Shown piece by piece: positions 32,758 to 43,274 of a DNA stretch of 64,000 nt; within the stretch, counting starts at the first letter, position 1; every line of letters starts with the position of its first letter. This stretch comes from an uncultured Prevotellaceae bacterium (GTDB taxonomy: Bacteria; Bacteroidota; Bacteroidia; Bacteroidales; Bacteroidaceae). Made by a program: the position numbers and the translations under genes. Where the stretch lies: assembly GCA_902789415.1 (NCBI GenBank), contig CADAOD010000014.1, positions 1 through 64,000 of the forward strand, written 5' to 3'. The notes beneath the pieces are model-generated. The model saw nothing but the letters and a program-made list of their open reading frames with translations. It did no database searches and was not told the DNA's origin.

Positions 32758-33429
32758 ATGCAGGTAGTCTACGAGGACAACCATATCATCATAGTCAACA
32801 AACAGAGTGGGGAGATCGTACAGGGCGATAAGACTGGCGATCGCCCCCTTTCTGATTTGGTGAAAGACTACATCAAGGAAAAGTACGCCAAACCCGGTGC
32901 TGTTTTCTTGGGTGTGGTGCATCGCTTGGATCGTCCTGTTTCGGGATTGGTGATGTTTGCCCGCACCTCGAAAGCGCTCACCCGATTGAATAAGATGTTT
33001 GCCGAGGGACAGGTGCATAAAACCTATTGGGCCATTGTAAAAAATCGTCCAAAATCACCCGAAGGCACCTTAGAGCATTGGCTGGTGCGTAACGAGAAAC
33101 AGAACAAGAGCTATGCCTACGATAAGGAGCGCCCCAATGCCAAGAAAGCTATCCTGAAATATCGTGTGATAGGACAGACGGATAACTATACGGTGCTCGA
33201 GGTAAACCTGATGACGGGTCGTCATCATCAGATTCGCTGTCAGTTGGCAGCCATGGGCTGTCCCATCAAGGGCGATCTGAAGTATGGTGCGCCTCGCAGC
33301 AATCCCGATGGTAGCATCTCGCTCATGTCGCGAAGGGTGGAGTTCGTACATCCTGTATCGAAAGAAACCATTATCTTAGAGGCACCCTTGCCCAACGATC
33401 CGTTGTGGCAGGCTGCATCAACCAGATAA
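32758..33429 (+). CDS. RluA-family pseudouridine synthase
   Basis: The product is 223 residues. The catalytic motif VVHRLDRPVSGLVMFAR (Asp near residue 60) and the later GRHHQIRCQLA are diagnostic. There is no N-terminal S4 domain, so it is a short RluA-type enzyme. It would isomerise uridines in 23S rRNA or tRNA; the exact target site cannot be read from the sequence. It starts five bases after fabG and ends four bases before tamB. Confidence 0.92.
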   Translation: MQVVYEDNHIIIVNKQSGEIVQGDKTGDRPLSDLVKDYIKEKYAKPGAVFLGVVHRLDRPVSGLVMFARTSKALTRLNKMFAEGQVHKTYWAIVKNRPKSPEGTLEHWLVRNEKQNKSYAYDKERPNAKKAILKYRVIGQTDNYTVLEVNLMTGRHHQIRCQLAAMGCPIKGDLKYGAPRSNPDGSISLMSRRVEFVHPVSKETIILEAPLPNDPLWQAASTR

Positions 33430-33433
33430 ATAA

Positions 33434-36400
33434 ATGAAAAAAGTACTGAAGTGGTTGGGTGTAGCGGTCTCGATACCCATACTGCTCATAGTCATTCTAA
33501 CCGCGCTACTTTATTTGCCGCCTGTACAGAACTGGGCGGTAAAGAAGGTGGCCGCCATCGCTTCGGAAAAAACAGGCATGGACATCACCGTTGAGCGTGT
33601 GTGTCTGGAGTTTCCACTCGATTTAGGCATCGAGGGCTTTCGTGCTTTACATCCGCGCTCGGCTTTGCCGCTTGGCTCGTCCAAGAATGATTCGATAGCT
33701 AACCAGACCGACACCATTGCCGATGTGCGCAAGATGGTGTGCGATGTGCGCTTGATACCCTTGTTTAGCAAGCGCGTGGTAATAGATGAGCTATCGCTTA
33801 CCGATGCCAAGATTAATACCAACGGTTTTATTGACGACCTGCGTATCAAAGGTAATCTGCAGGAACTTTGGTTATCATCAAAAGGTATCGACCTCGACCA
33901 GGAAACTGTTGAGGTGAACGGTGCCCGACTTTCAGAAGCCCAGCTGGATATCGCCCTGAGCGATACAGCGGCTGTCGACACCACAGAATCGACACTTAAA
34001 TGGATAGTGAATGCCGATTCGGTGAGTATCCTGAAGACCGACCTGATGGTTCACCTGCCAGGCGATACGCTGAATGCCCAAGCCTATATGGGTAGGGCAG
34101 TGGCACGCGAGGTACTGGCTGATTTGGGTAACAAGATTTATAAAGTGGGCAGTCTGGATTGGAACGAAGGACGCCTGAACTACGACAACCGCTATGAGCC
34201 AGAGGTAAGCGGACTGGATTATAACCATCTGGCACTCACAGATATCAACCTGCGTGTCGATTCGATAGAATACGTGGCCCCTAACACCTCTCTTATTATA
34301 AAGGACCTGAGGGCGAAGGAGAAAAGTGGTTTGCAGATTAACCACCTAATGGCGCGTGTGACGATGGACGACCAGCGTCTGACTATCCCCCAGCTAAGGT
34401 TGCAAACACCTGATACGGATATCGAGACTGAGCTGGCGATGGACTTTAACACCTTCGACACCCAGCAGCCTGGTGCCATGAAACTGCGCTTGAATGCCCA
34501 GATAGGTAAGCAGGATGTGATGCGATTTGCAGGTAATATGCCACAGGCTTTTGTGCGTAACTATCCTAACCATCCCATCAGCATCAAAGGCTCGGTAAAT
34601 GGAAATATGCAGCACATGGCATTCTCGGGGCTCTATATCAATCTGCCCACAGCCTTCCGTATCACTGCCAGTGGTACTGCTGATAACGTAACCGATATCA
34701 CCAAACTTAAGGCTGATATTGCTCTGAATGCCAAAACCGAGAATTTGAACTTTGCCTTGGCTTTGGCCGATCCGGCTTTGATGCGCAATTATCGTTTGCC
34801 AGGCATGGCGATAGATGGCACGCTGAAGGCTGATGGCACCCGCTATGCTACCAATCTTACCCTGCGCGAGGGGGCAGGCACGGTAAAACTTAAGGGTGGT
34901 GCCAGCATTCCAACCAATGCTAAGGGCGACTTGCTGATGGCTGCCATGAGCTACGATGCCGATGTGAATATCAACCGTCTGAATCTGCATCATTTTATGC
35001 CTCGCGACTCTATTTATACCCTTACAGCTGATGTCAAGGCCAAGGGCTATGGCACCGATTTCCTGTCAAGCAAGAGCAAGCTTACTGCCAGTGCCAAGGT
35101 TCATCAGTTGCAGTATGGCTGTTGGAACCTGAAGCAGATGACTGCTGATGCTACCTTGGCTAACGGACATGCATTAGCTTCTATCACCGGTCATAACGAA
35201 CTGTTGCAAGGCACCATCGGTGTTGATGCCATGCTGAATACCAAGAAACTGATGGCCACCATCAATGCCGATTTGGATAAGGCCGATTTGTACCGCATGC
35301 GCCTGGTAGATATGCCTTTGGCGATCGGTATGTGCGGATCGGTTGATGTGGTATCGGATATGAAGCTCACGCATCGTGTAACAGGCCTGGTAGATGAGAT
35401 TTATATCAAGGGCAAGAACGAAACCCTGCGCCCCGAATTTATCGGACTGCACATCAACACCACCGTTGATACGGTGATTGCCCGCATTCAGAGTGGCGAC
35501 TTTATTGTTAAGCTCGATGCCCAGGGCAACTACGAGCGCCTGCTGAAAAAACTCAGCATCTTAGGCGACTCTGCGATGGCGCAGATTGATAAGCGCATTA
35601 TCGACCAGCCTGCCATCAAGCGTCTGCTGCCCGAGATGAAACTGCATATAGAGAGTAAGCGCGATAACCCATTAACCAGTTTCCTGAAAGCACTCGACGT
35701 GCAGTTTAAGGAACTGATGCTGGATGTAAATACCTCGCCTGTAACTGGTATTAACGGTAAGAGCTATCTCTACTCGTTGGTTTACGATAGTACCCGTATT
35801 GATACCATCCGTTTGAACCTGACGCAGAAGGGCAATCGCCTTACCTACCAAGGTCAGGTGCGCAATAACAAGCGTAATCCGCAGTTTGTATTCAATGCCC
35901 TGCTTGATGGTACCGTTCACCAGCATGGTGCCTTGGTAGGCTTGCGCTATTTCGATCAGCACGATAAGATGGGCTTGCGTTTGGGCGTAACTGCCGAGAT
36001 GGAGAACGATGGCATTCGCTTTAAGTTGTTACCCGAGCGCCCAACCATTGGTTATAAGGAGTTTAATCTGAACAAGGATAACTTCCTGTTCATGGGTCGC
36101 AACAAACGTTTGCAGGCCAAGGTCGATCTGATTGCTGATGATAAGACTGGTATCAAACTCTATACCGAGAATCAGGATTCTACCATGATGCAGGATATCA
36201 CCCTGAGCGTGAATAGCTTTGATTTGGGCGAGCTCACCTCGGTTATCCCGTATCTGCCCCGCATTACGGGTAAGCTGAATGGCGATTACCATATCCTGCA
36301 GGATAAGAACGAGAATATATCGGTGGCCAGCGATATGGCTGTGCGCCAGATGACCTACGAGGGTTCGCCTATTGGTAATATCAGTACCGAGTTGGTTTAC

Positions 36401-38152
36401 CTGATGAAGGAGGACGACACCCACGCTGTTGAGGCCCGATTGATGCTCGACGACGAGGAGTTCGGATTGCTGAGCGGTATCTACAAGAGTCAGGGCGAGG
36501 GCTTTATCGATGCCAACTTTACCATGAACCGTCTGCCTCTGTCGTTGGTTAACGGATTTGTGCCCGACCAGTTGGTTGGCTTAGAGGGCTATGGCGAGGG
36601 TAGTGTAACCATTCGTGGTACCACCAGTCATCCCGAGGTGAATGGCGAGATGTATGTCGATTCGGCTTATCTGGTCAGCATTCCTTATGGCATCCGCATG
36701 CGTTTCGATAACGACCCCGTGCGTATCGTAGGCTCTAAGCTCATGCTGGAGAACTTCGGACTCTACTCGAGTAATAACGACCTGCTGAACCTGATGGGTA
36801 ACATCGACTTCTCGGATACCGAGCATATCATGATGGATATGCGTATGCGTGCCAACAACTTCCTGCTCATCAACTCTAAGCGTCAGGCCAAGAGTGTGGC
36901 ATGGGGTAAGGCTTACGTTAATTTCTTCAGTCGTATGCAGGGGCCGCTCGAGGCGCTCAATATGCGTGGACGATTGGATGTGTTAGGCTCAACCGATATG
37001 ACCTATCTGCTGCTCGATTCGCCACTCTCAACGGATAACCGTTTGGAAGAGTTGGTTAAGTTTACCGACTTTAGCGATTCTACCATTACGGTAGTTACCC
37101 GTCCTGCACCATCAGGCTTGAATGTTGATTTAACCATCAACGTATCGCAAGGTGCCCATGTGGTGTGCGACCTGAATGTGGATGAGAGCAACTATGTGGA
37201 TTTGATGGGGGGTGGCGACTTGCGCATGAAGTATAACTCGGAGGGTATCAACCTTATCGGTCGCTATACCCTGTCGAGTGGCGAAATGAAATACTCGCTG
37301 CCTGTTATCCCGCTCAAAACGTTTACCGTTAAGGAGGGCAGCTATGTTGAGTTTACAGGCGACCCGATGAACCCCAAACTGAACATCACTGCTACCGAGC
37401 GCACCAAGGCTAATGTGGCCAACGAGTCGGGTGGCTCACGTTCGGTATTGTTTGATTGTGGTGTGGTTATCACCAAGACGCTGAACGATATGGGCCTGGA
37501 GTTTATCATCGATGCCCCCGAGGATCAGACCATCAGTGGCGAGCTGACCACGATGTCGAAGGAGGAGCGTGGAAAGATGGCTGTGGCCATGCTTACCACC
37601 GGTATGTATCTGGCTGATACCAATACCAGTGCCTTCTCTATGAACTCTGCCCTGAGCTCGTTCCTGCAGAGCGAGATAAACACCATAGCAGGTTCTGCCC
37701 TGAAGACCCTTGACCTGAGTTTGGGTATCGATAACTCAACCGATGCATCGGGTACCATGCATACCGACTACTCGTTTAAGTTTTCCAAGCGATTCTTTAA
37801 TAATCGTCTGCGCATCGAGATTGGTGGTAAGGTATCGTCGGGTGCCAGCGATGCGATGGGCGGACAGAGCCAGTCGTTCTTCGATAATGTTACGATGGAG
37901 TATCGCCTGAATCAGGATGCCACCAAGAACCTGAAGCTGTTCTATAACCAGAATGTTTACGATTGGCTGGAGGGTTACACGGGCGAATATGGTGTAGGTT
38001 TTGTTTGGCGCAAAAAGCTTAACTCGCTTCTGGATGTGTTCAGTATCTGGAAGAAGGATCAGCCCATGCTGATGCCACGCACCACCACGCCTCGCGATAC
38101 CATCCGCAGGGATAGTGTACCATCCACAAACAGAGAACGCCATGCTAAATAA
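33434..38152 (+). CDS. tamB: TamB-like translocation and assembly protein (AsmA/DUF490)
   Basis: The product is 1,572 residues. Residues 7-29 form a signal-anchor helix, then a very long beta-rich periplasmic region typical of repeating beta-groove lipid-transport proteins. The last 400 residues match the TamB C-terminal domain (DUF490), with YTLSSGEMKYSLPVIPLKTFTVKEGSYVEFTGDP-type patterning and a Pro-Glu-Asp-Gln segment near 1,360. TamB bridges the inner and outer membranes and helps lipid transport or outer-membrane protein assembly. Its stop codon overlaps the start of the Omp85 partner by 11 bases. Confidence 0.9.
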   Translation: MKKVLKWLGVAVSIPILLIVILTALLYLPPVQNWAVKKVAAIASEKTGMDITVERVCLEFPLDLGIEGFRALHPRSALPLGSSKNDSIANQTDTIADVRKMVCDVRLIPLFSKRVVIDELSLTDAKINTNGFIDDLRIKGNLQELWLSSKGIDLDQETVEVNGARLSEAQLDIALSDTAAVDTTESTLKWIVNADSVSILKTDLMVHLPGDTLNAQAYMGRAVAREVLADLGNKIYKVGSLDWNEGRLNYDNRYEPEVSGLDYNHLALTDINLRVDSIEYVAPNTSLIIKDLRAKEKSGLQINHLMARVTMDDQRLTIPQLRLQTPDTDIETELAMDFNTFDTQQPGAMKLRLNAQIGKQDVMRFAGNMPQAFVRNYPNHPISIKGSVNGNMQHMAFSGLYINLPTAFRITASGTADNVTDITKLKADIALNAKTENLNFALALADPALMRNYRLPGMAIDGTLKADGTRYATNLTLREGAGTVKLKGGASIPTNAKGDLLMAAMSYDADVNINRLNLHHFMPRDSIYTLTADVKAKGYGTDFLSSKSKLTASAKVHQLQYGCWNLKQMTADATLANGHALASITGHNELLQGTIGVDAMLNTKKLMATINADLDKADLYRMRLVDMPLAIGMCGSVDVVSDMKLTHRVTGLVDEIYIKGKNETLRPEFIGLHINTTVDTVIARIQSGDFIVKLDAQGNYERLLKKLSILGDSAMAQIDKRIIDQPAIKRLLPEMKLHIESKRDNPLTSFLKALDVQFKELMLDVNTSPVTGINGKSYLYSLVYDSTRIDTIRLNLTQKGNRLTYQGQVRNNKRNPQFVFNALLDGTVHQHGALVGLRYFDQHDKMGLRLGVTAEMENDGIRFKLLPERPTIGYKEFNLNKDNFLFMGRNKRLQAKVDLIADDKTGIKLYTENQDSTMMQDITLSVNSFDLGELTSVIPYLPRITGKLNGDYHILQDKNENISVASDMAVRQMTYEGSPIGNISTELVYLMKEDDTHAVEARLMLDDEEFGLLSGIYKSQGEGFIDANFTMNRLPLSLVNGFVPDQLVGLEGYGEGSVTIRGTTSHPEVNGEMYVDSAYLVSIPYGIRMRFDNDPVRIVGSKLMLENFGLYSSNNDLLNLMGNIDFSDTEHIMMDMRMRANNFLLINSKRQAKSVAWGKAYVNFFSRMQGPLEALNMRGRLDVLGSTDMTYLLLDSPLSTDNRLEELVKFTDFSDSTITVVTRPAPSGLNVDLTINVSQGAHVVCDLNVDESNYVDLMGGGDLRMKYNSEGINLIGRYTLSSGEMKYSLPVIPLKTFTVKEGSYVEFTGDPMNPKLNITATERTKANVANESGGSRSVLFDCGVVITKTLNDMGLEFIIDAPEDQTISGELTTMSKEERGKMAVAMLTTGMYLADTNTSAFSMNSALSSFLQSEINTIAGSALKTLDLSLGIDNSTDASGTMHTDYSFKFSKRFFNNRLRIEIGGKVSSGASDAMGGQSQSFFDNVTMEYRLNQDATKNLKLFYNQNVYDWLEGYTGEYGVGFVWRKKLNSLLDVFSIWKKDQPMLMPRTTTPRDTIRRDSVPSTNRERHAK

Positions 38153-40478
38153 TATCAAGTATATACCCATAGTGCTTTGTCTGGCTTCGTGCTCTATGAC
38201 AAAGAATATCCCTGAAGGCGAGCAGCTCTTTACGGGACTTACCAAGATTGCCTACGAAGATGCGAAGGAATACGATGTAGAGGCTTACGACACCCACCTT
38301 GAGAATACCAAGGTTGAACTCGAGGCTGCCTTGGCTACCGAGCCCAACGGATCGCTGTTTGGCAGTAGCTATTACACCGTGCCCTGGTCGTGGCACTTGT
38401 GGGTATATAATAAGTACGCGGGTAAGGATTCGGGCTTTGCACGCTGGATGACCAAAACGTTTGGTAAGCCACCAGTACTCATGAGTCAGGTTAACCCCGA
38501 GCTCCGCAGTAGTGTGGCCCGTTCGGTATTACGCAATAACGGTTATTTCCGTGGCGATGTAACTTACGAGTTGGTGCCACAGAAGAATCCCAAGAAGTGC
38601 AAGATTGGCTATACCATCCACCTCGACTCGCTGTTTACGCTCGACTCTGTGAGCTACGTCAACTTCCCTGCGCCCATTCAGGCTCTCATCGATTCAACAC
38701 GCGACGAGAGTCTCATCAAGAGTCAGTCGCCCTTCAGTATCAACAATCTGGATAGCGAGCGTACACGTATCAGCACGCTGCTGCGCAACAATGGCTACTA
38801 TTATTACAACTCCAGCTATGCCTCGTATCTGGCTGATACCTTTGCTGTAGATAATAAGGCACAGCTGCGATTCCAACTGGCACACGGACTGCCCGATGTG
38901 GCTCTGCGCAAGTGGTATATCGGTAAGTTGGATGTAAACTTCCGCAAGTCGGCCCGTGAGGTACTTACCGACTCCGTACAGCGTCGTTATCTTACCATCC
39001 ATTTCAGTGGTAAAAAGTCGCCCATCATGCCTCGCGTGGTGCTGCGCAACCTCAGTCTGCGCCCACGTCAGGAGTATAGCTACGAGAAGTATATGGAGTC
39101 AGCCAGTAAGATTAATGCCACTGGCGTGTTCAGCAGTACCGACTTCCAGTTCACGCCCCGTCCCGATTCGGATACCCTCGACCTGCGCTTGAACTGTACC
39201 TTCGATAAGCCCTACGATTTCTATATCGAGTGTAATGCCATTGGTCGTACCAGTGGTCGTTACGGTCCTCAGGCCAGGATAGGTCTTACCCGTCGTAATG
39301 CCTTCCATGCTGGCGAGAAACTCGACTTGAACCTGCATGGCGCCTACGAGTGGCAGAAGGGGGGCGATGAGGATATGAACAGCTATCAGTACGGTGCCGA
39401 CGCGTCGATAGAGTTCCCACGTATCATCGCACCTTTCTTTGGTAGCGAGCGTGTGCGTCGCGATAAGAATGGTCGTCCCATCCGTCGCCGTTTCTATTCT
39501 ACACCTACCACCTATGTCAAGGTGTCGAGCGATGTTATTCGTCGCCCTGAGTATTACAAGATGCATATCGTAAGTGGCGAGTGGACCTATCGCTGGCAGT
39601 CGTCAGCCAATAGTCGCCACGAGTTCTCGCCCCTCACGCTCAAGTATCAGTACATCAACAACCATACCGATAAGTTCGACTCGCTGATTGTTGAGAACCC
39701 ATACTTAGCAGCCTCGATGGAGGACTGTTTTATGCCTAAGATGCGTTATACCTATATGTACACCAGTCCGTCGTCGTTGCGCCATCCCATCCGTTGGGAG
39801 TTAACACTCGAGGAGTCGGGCAATCTCGTGTCGCTTTGGGATTACGTAGGTGGACACTCGTTCAGCGAGAAGAATAAGCAACTGTTCAAGAATCCCTATT
39901 CGCAGTTCCTGCGTTTCGAGGCCGATTTCACAAAAACGTGGAATCTCACCCCAACCTCGCAGCTGGTAGGCCATTTTAACGGTGGCGTATTGTATAGCTA
40001 TGGTAACAGCAGCGAGGCTCCTTATAGCGAGTATTTCTACGTGGGTGGCGCCAATACCATCCGTGCCTTTAGCGTGCGTGCCATTGGTCCTGGTGCTTTT
40101 GATGGTCGTGGGTTAGGTCGCCAGTTCAACTATCTGACACAGAATGGCGAGACAAAGTTGGTGGGTAACTTAGAGTATCGCACCAAGCTGTTTGGCGATT
40201 TGAATGGCGCTGTGTTCCTGGATGCTGGTAACGTATGGGACTTTACCGACGAGTATGTCGAGGATGGCGGATTCCCCACATCGCTCAAGCAGTTGGTAAA
40301 AACTACAGCCCTTGGCACAGGTGTAGGCTTGCGCTACGATCTGGGTTTCCTGGTAATCCGTTTAGATTGGGGTGTGGCCATCCACTGTCCGTACGATACG
40401 GGTAAGTCGGGCTATTTCAACGTGCCCAGCTTTAGTGGTGCTCATACCTTACATTTTGCTGTGGGTTATCCGTTCTAA
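38142..40478 (+). CDS. tamA: TamA-like Omp85 outer-membrane lipoprotein
   Basis: The product is 778 residues. The start at 38142 gives a lipoprotein signal peptide with lipobox LASC (Cys17); an ATG 27 bases upstream would spoil it. Residues about 95-340 look like POTRA domains, and about 370-778 an Omp85 beta-barrel ending in Phe, as usual for outer-membrane proteins. It overlaps tamB, its expected partner, by 11 bases. A lipid anchor on an Omp85 protein is a Bacteroidota habit. Confidence 0.88.
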   Translation: MLNNIKYIPIVLCLASCSMTKNIPEGEQLFTGLTKIAYEDAKEYDVEAYDTHLENTKVELEAALATEPNGSLFGSSYYTVPWSWHLWVYNKYAGKDSGFARWMTKTFGKPPVLMSQVNPELRSSVARSVLRNNGYFRGDVTYELVPQKNPKKCKIGYTIHLDSLFTLDSVSYVNFPAPIQALIDSTRDESLIKSQSPFSINNLDSERTRISTLLRNNGYYYYNSSYASYLADTFAVDNKAQLRFQLAHGLPDVALRKWYIGKLDVNFRKSAREVLTDSVQRRYLTIHFSGKKSPIMPRVVLRNLSLRPRQEYSYEKYMESASKINATGVFSSTDFQFTPRPDSDTLDLRLNCTFDKPYDFYIECNAIGRTSGRYGPQARIGLTRRNAFHAGEKLDLNLHGAYEWQKGGDEDMNSYQYGADASIEFPRIIAPFFGSERVRRDKNGRPIRRRFYSTPTTYVKVSSDVIRRPEYYKMHIVSGEWTYRWQSSANSRHEFSPLTLKYQYINNHTDKFDSLIVENPYLAASMEDCFMPKMRYTYMYTSPSSLRHPIRWELTLEESGNLVSLWDYVGGHSFSEKNKQLFKNPYSQFLRFEADFTKTWNLTPTSQLVGHFNGGVLYSYGNSSEAPYSEYFYVGGANTIRAFSVRAIGPGAFDGRGLGRQFNYLTQNGETKLVGNLEYRTKLFGDLNGAVFLDAGNVWDFTDEYVEDGGFPTSLKQLVKTTALGTGVGLRYDLGFLVIRLDWGVAIHCPYDTGKSGYFNVPSFSGAHTLHFAVGYPF

Positions 40479-40503
40479 ATCGTTTTTTTTCTATTCTTTT
40501 GTG

Positions 40504-40532
40504 TTGTAAGTCCAAAATATTTTGTACCTTTG
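40504..40532 (+). promoter_or_regulatory. Bacteroidota-type promoter
   Basis: TTG 40504-40506 and TACCTTTG 40525-40532, 39 bases before the nucleotidyltransferase ATG. Confidence 0.7.
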
Positions 40533-40571
40533 CACCCAGAAAATTGATATAACTCAAAAAATATTAGAAAA

Positions 40572-41513
40572 ATGAAACCTACTTTGTTTTTGCTCGCAGC
40601 TGGTATGGGTAGCCGTTATGGTGGCCTGAAGCAGCTCGACGGTCTGGGCCCCAATGGCGAGACCATCATGGATTATAGTATTTACGATGCCATTCAGGCA
40701 GGCTTTGGCAAGATTGTATGGGTTATCCGTAAGGATTTCGAGGAGCAGTTCCGCACCCAGATTCTGTCTAAGTACGAGGGTAAGGTAAAGTGCGAGCTTT
40801 GCTTCCAGGCACTCGACGCACTGCCCGAGGGCTTCAGCGTACCCGAAGGTCGTCAGAAGCCATGGGGTACAAACCATGCTGTTCTGATGGGTAAGGATGT
40901 AATCAAGGAGCCATTCTGCGTGATTAACTGCGACGACTTCTATAACCGCGATGCCTTTATGGTAATTGGTAAGTACCTGGCAAATCTGCCCGAGGGTGCT
41001 AAGAACCAGTATGCCATGGTAGGTTTCCGCGTAGGTAACACTCTCTCTGAGAATGGTACTGTTGCTCGTGGTGTATGCTCAAAGAACGAGAAGGGTCACC
41101 TTACAACCGTAGTTGAGCGTACCGAGATTGTACGTTGTGCCGAGGATGGTTCGAACGCAGGTGCTGCCAGCGAGCCTGTTCGTTATAAGGACGAGGATGG
41201 CAAGTGGATAGCTGTCGAGGACAACACACCTGTATCAATGAATATGTGGGGCTTCACTCCCGATTACTTCCAGTATTCTGAGGAGTACTTCAAGGAGTTC
41301 CTGAGCGATCCAAAGAACCTCGAGAACCTCAAGGCCGAGTTCTTTATCCCCCTCATGGTTAACAAGCTCATCAACGAGGGTACAGCTACTGTCGAGGTGC
41401 TCGATACCACCAGCAAGTGGTTCGGTGTAACCTACGCTGCCGATCGCGACGCTACCGTTGCTCGTATCAAGCAGCTGGTCGACGAGGGTGTATATCCTAA
41501 CAAACTTTTCTAA
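40572..41513 (+). CDS. Sugar nucleotidyltransferase-like protein
   Basis: The product is 313 residues. The N-terminus LAAGMGSRYGGLKQLDGLGP is the nucleotide-binding loop of NTP transferases (G-x-G-x-R, then Lys), and VINCDDFYNRDAF supplies the metal-binding Asp pair near residues 118-119. It should join a nucleoside monophosphate to a sugar phosphate; the sugar is not evident. It has its own promoter and is joined without a gap to the DHH phosphoesterase gene. Confidence 0.85.
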   Translation: MKPTLFLLAAGMGSRYGGLKQLDGLGPNGETIMDYSIYDAIQAGFGKIVWVIRKDFEEQFRTQILSKYEGKVKCELCFQALDALPEGFSVPEGRQKPWGTNHAVLMGKDVIKEPFCVINCDDFYNRDAFMVIGKYLANLPEGAKNQYAMVGFRVGNTLSENGTVARGVCSKNEKGHLTTVVERTEIVRCAEDGSNAGAASEPVRYKDEDGKWIAVEDNTPVSMNMWGFTPDYFQYSEEYFKEFLSDPKNLENLKAEFFIPLMVNKLINEGTATVEVLDTTSKWFGVTYAADRDATVARIKQLVDEGVYPNKLF

Positions 41514-42545
41514 ATGAATATAAACATATTAGATAATGATCAGCTGGCCCTGATGGACCAGCTGATTTCTGATGCAAATACAGTACTTGTGGTATGCCAC
41601 AAGAGTCCTGATGGCGATGCTATTGGCTCGTCGTTAGGCTGGGCCGAGTTTATGCGCCTGCGTGGTAAGGATGTTACCGTGATTGTACCCGATCAGTATC
41701 CCGACTTCCTGAAGTGGTTGCCTAATACCGATAAGATAGTACGTTACGATAAGCATACCGATAAGTGCGACATGCTGTTTAAGATTGCCGATCTGGTGTT
41801 CTGTCTCGATTTCAACACCCCAAGTCGTGTTGATGAGATGCAGCATGCCCTGGTAAACAGTCCTGCCAAGAAGGTGCTTATCGACCACCATCTTAAGCCC
41901 GATGTACCAGCTGATTTGGTAGTGTCGCAGCCCGAGGCTTCGAGCACTTGCGAGCTGGTGTTCCGCATTGTTTGGCAGATGGGCGCCTTTGCCGATTTGG
42001 GTAAACCCTTTGCTGTGCCCGTTTACTGTGGTATGATGACCGATACCGGTGGCTTTACCTTTAACAGCAACCGCCCCGAAATCTTCCAGATTATCAGCGA
42101 GCTGCTTACCAAGCACATCGATAAGGACCGTATCTACCGCAACGTGTTTCACAACTACTCCGAGAATCGTCTGCGCCTTACGGGTTATGTACTGTACGAA
42201 AAACTGGTTTACATGCCCGAGTATCATGCCGCTTACTATTCGCTCACACGCGACGAGCTCAAGCGCTTTAACTATATCAAGGGCGATACCGAGGGTTTGG
42301 TAAACATGCCCCAGCAGATTAAGGGTCTCAAGCTGTCGATCTCGTTGCGCGAGGACACCGAGAAAAACGTGGTTTGGGTAAGTCTGCGCTCAGTTGACGA
42401 CTTCCCTTGCAATCAGATGGCCGATGAGTTCTTTAACGGTGGTGGACACCTGAATGCATCGGGTGGAAAGATAGAAGGAACCATCGAAGAGGCTATCGAA
42501 ATCACAAAAAAAGCAATTTCTGCCTACGAAAACAAGTTAAAGTAG
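41514..42545 (+). CDS. nrnA: DHH-family phosphoesterase, NrnA-like
   Basis: The product is 343 residues. The DHH domain shows CHKSPDGDAIGSSLG near residue 25, DFNTPSR and VLIDHHLKPD near residue 122; the DHHA1 domain ends with FNGGGHLNASGG near residue 310. These match NrnA-type enzymes that degrade short oligoribonucleotides and dephosphorylate pAp. The ATG directly follows the previous stop, so the two genes are co-transcribed. Confidence 0.9.
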   Translation: MNINILDNDQLALMDQLISDANTVLVVCHKSPDGDAIGSSLGWAEFMRLRGKDVTVIVPDQYPDFLKWLPNTDKIVRYDKHTDKCDMLFKIADLVFCLDFNTPSRVDEMQHALVNSPAKKVLIDHHLKPDVPADLVVSQPEASSTCELVFRIVWQMGAFADLGKPFAVPVYCGMMTDTGGFTFNSNRPEIFQIISELLTKHIDKDRIYRNVFHNYSENRLRLTGYVLYEKLVYMPEYHAAYYSLTRDELKRFNYIKGDTEGLVNMPQQIKGLKLSISLREDTEKNVVWVSLRSVDDFPCNQMADEFFNGGGHLNASGGKIEGTIEEAIEITKKAISAYENKLK

Positions 42546-42555
42546 CCTAATATTG

Positions 42556-42585
42556 TTGGTGTTTCCGAAATTATTCGTATTTTTG
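42556..42585 (+). promoter_or_regulatory. Bacteroidota-type promoter
   Basis: TTGG 42556-42559 and TATTTTTG 42578-42585, 23 bases before the lipoprotein ATG. Confidence 0.65.
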
Positions 42586-42608
42586 CACCATCAAATTGTA
42601 ATTAAAAG

Positions 42609-43256
42609 ATGAAGAAGATACTGTTTATCATGATAGCCATGGCCGCTGTTCTCAGCAGTTGTAACGACTATGAGACCTACGGCGATAAAAAGGAAAAGGA
42701 ACGTAATGCTATTGCAAAGTTCATTTCCGACCGCTCGATTGTTGTTATTAGCGAAGATCAGTTTAACCAGCAGGGTTACACCACCGATACTACGCTCAAT
42801 CAGTATGTAAAGCTCGATAAGAGTGGCGTATATATGCAGATTGTGCGCCCAGGCTGTGGCACAGCAGTACAGGATGGTGAGAGCACAAACTTGGTATCAC
42901 GATTCACTGAGTATGATATCCTCGAGGATACCCTCTCTATGAGCAACAACAACGCCAACTATTCGTATGGTGGTGTTTCGGTTGTAACCATGCCCGAGAT
43001 TATTGCGGTAAAGCGTTCGGGTGCCTCTTTCACCGCCTCGTTTACCAGCGGTCTTATGCTCAAGGCTTATTCAAGTTCATCAGTACCTTCAGGCTGGTTG
43101 GTGCCCCTTACATATGTTAAGGTTGGTCGCCCACAGTCGCTTACCGAAGAGTGCGCTAAGGTGCGCCTCATTGTACCTCATTCACAGGGTCATGCTTATG
43201 CGTCAAGCAATGTAACGCCCTATTATTATGAGATCACCTTCCAACGTGAATCTTAA
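42609..43256 (+). CDS. DUF4827-type lipoprotein
   Basis: The product is 215 residues. The lipobox LSSC places the acylated Cys at 18, followed by a charged linker and a beta-rich domain that may be FKBP-like. The family and its position before the phosphoglucosamine mutase gene match what I know of DUF4827 in Bacteroidales. It should sit in the outer-membrane or periplasmic face. Biochemical role is unknown. The mutase follows after 18 bases. Confidence 0.78.
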   Translation: MKKILFIMIAMAAVLSSCNDYETYGDKKEKERNAIAKFISDRSIVVISEDQFNQQGYTTDTTLNQYVKLDKSGVYMQIVRPGCGTAVQDGESTNLVSRFTEYDILEDTLSMSNNNANYSYGGVSVVTMPEIIAVKRSGASFTASFTSGLMLKAYSSSSVPSGWLVPLTYVKVGRPQSLTEECAKVRLIVPHSQGHAYASSNVTPYYYEITFQRES

Positions 43257-43274
43257 TAGAAGTAAAAACATATT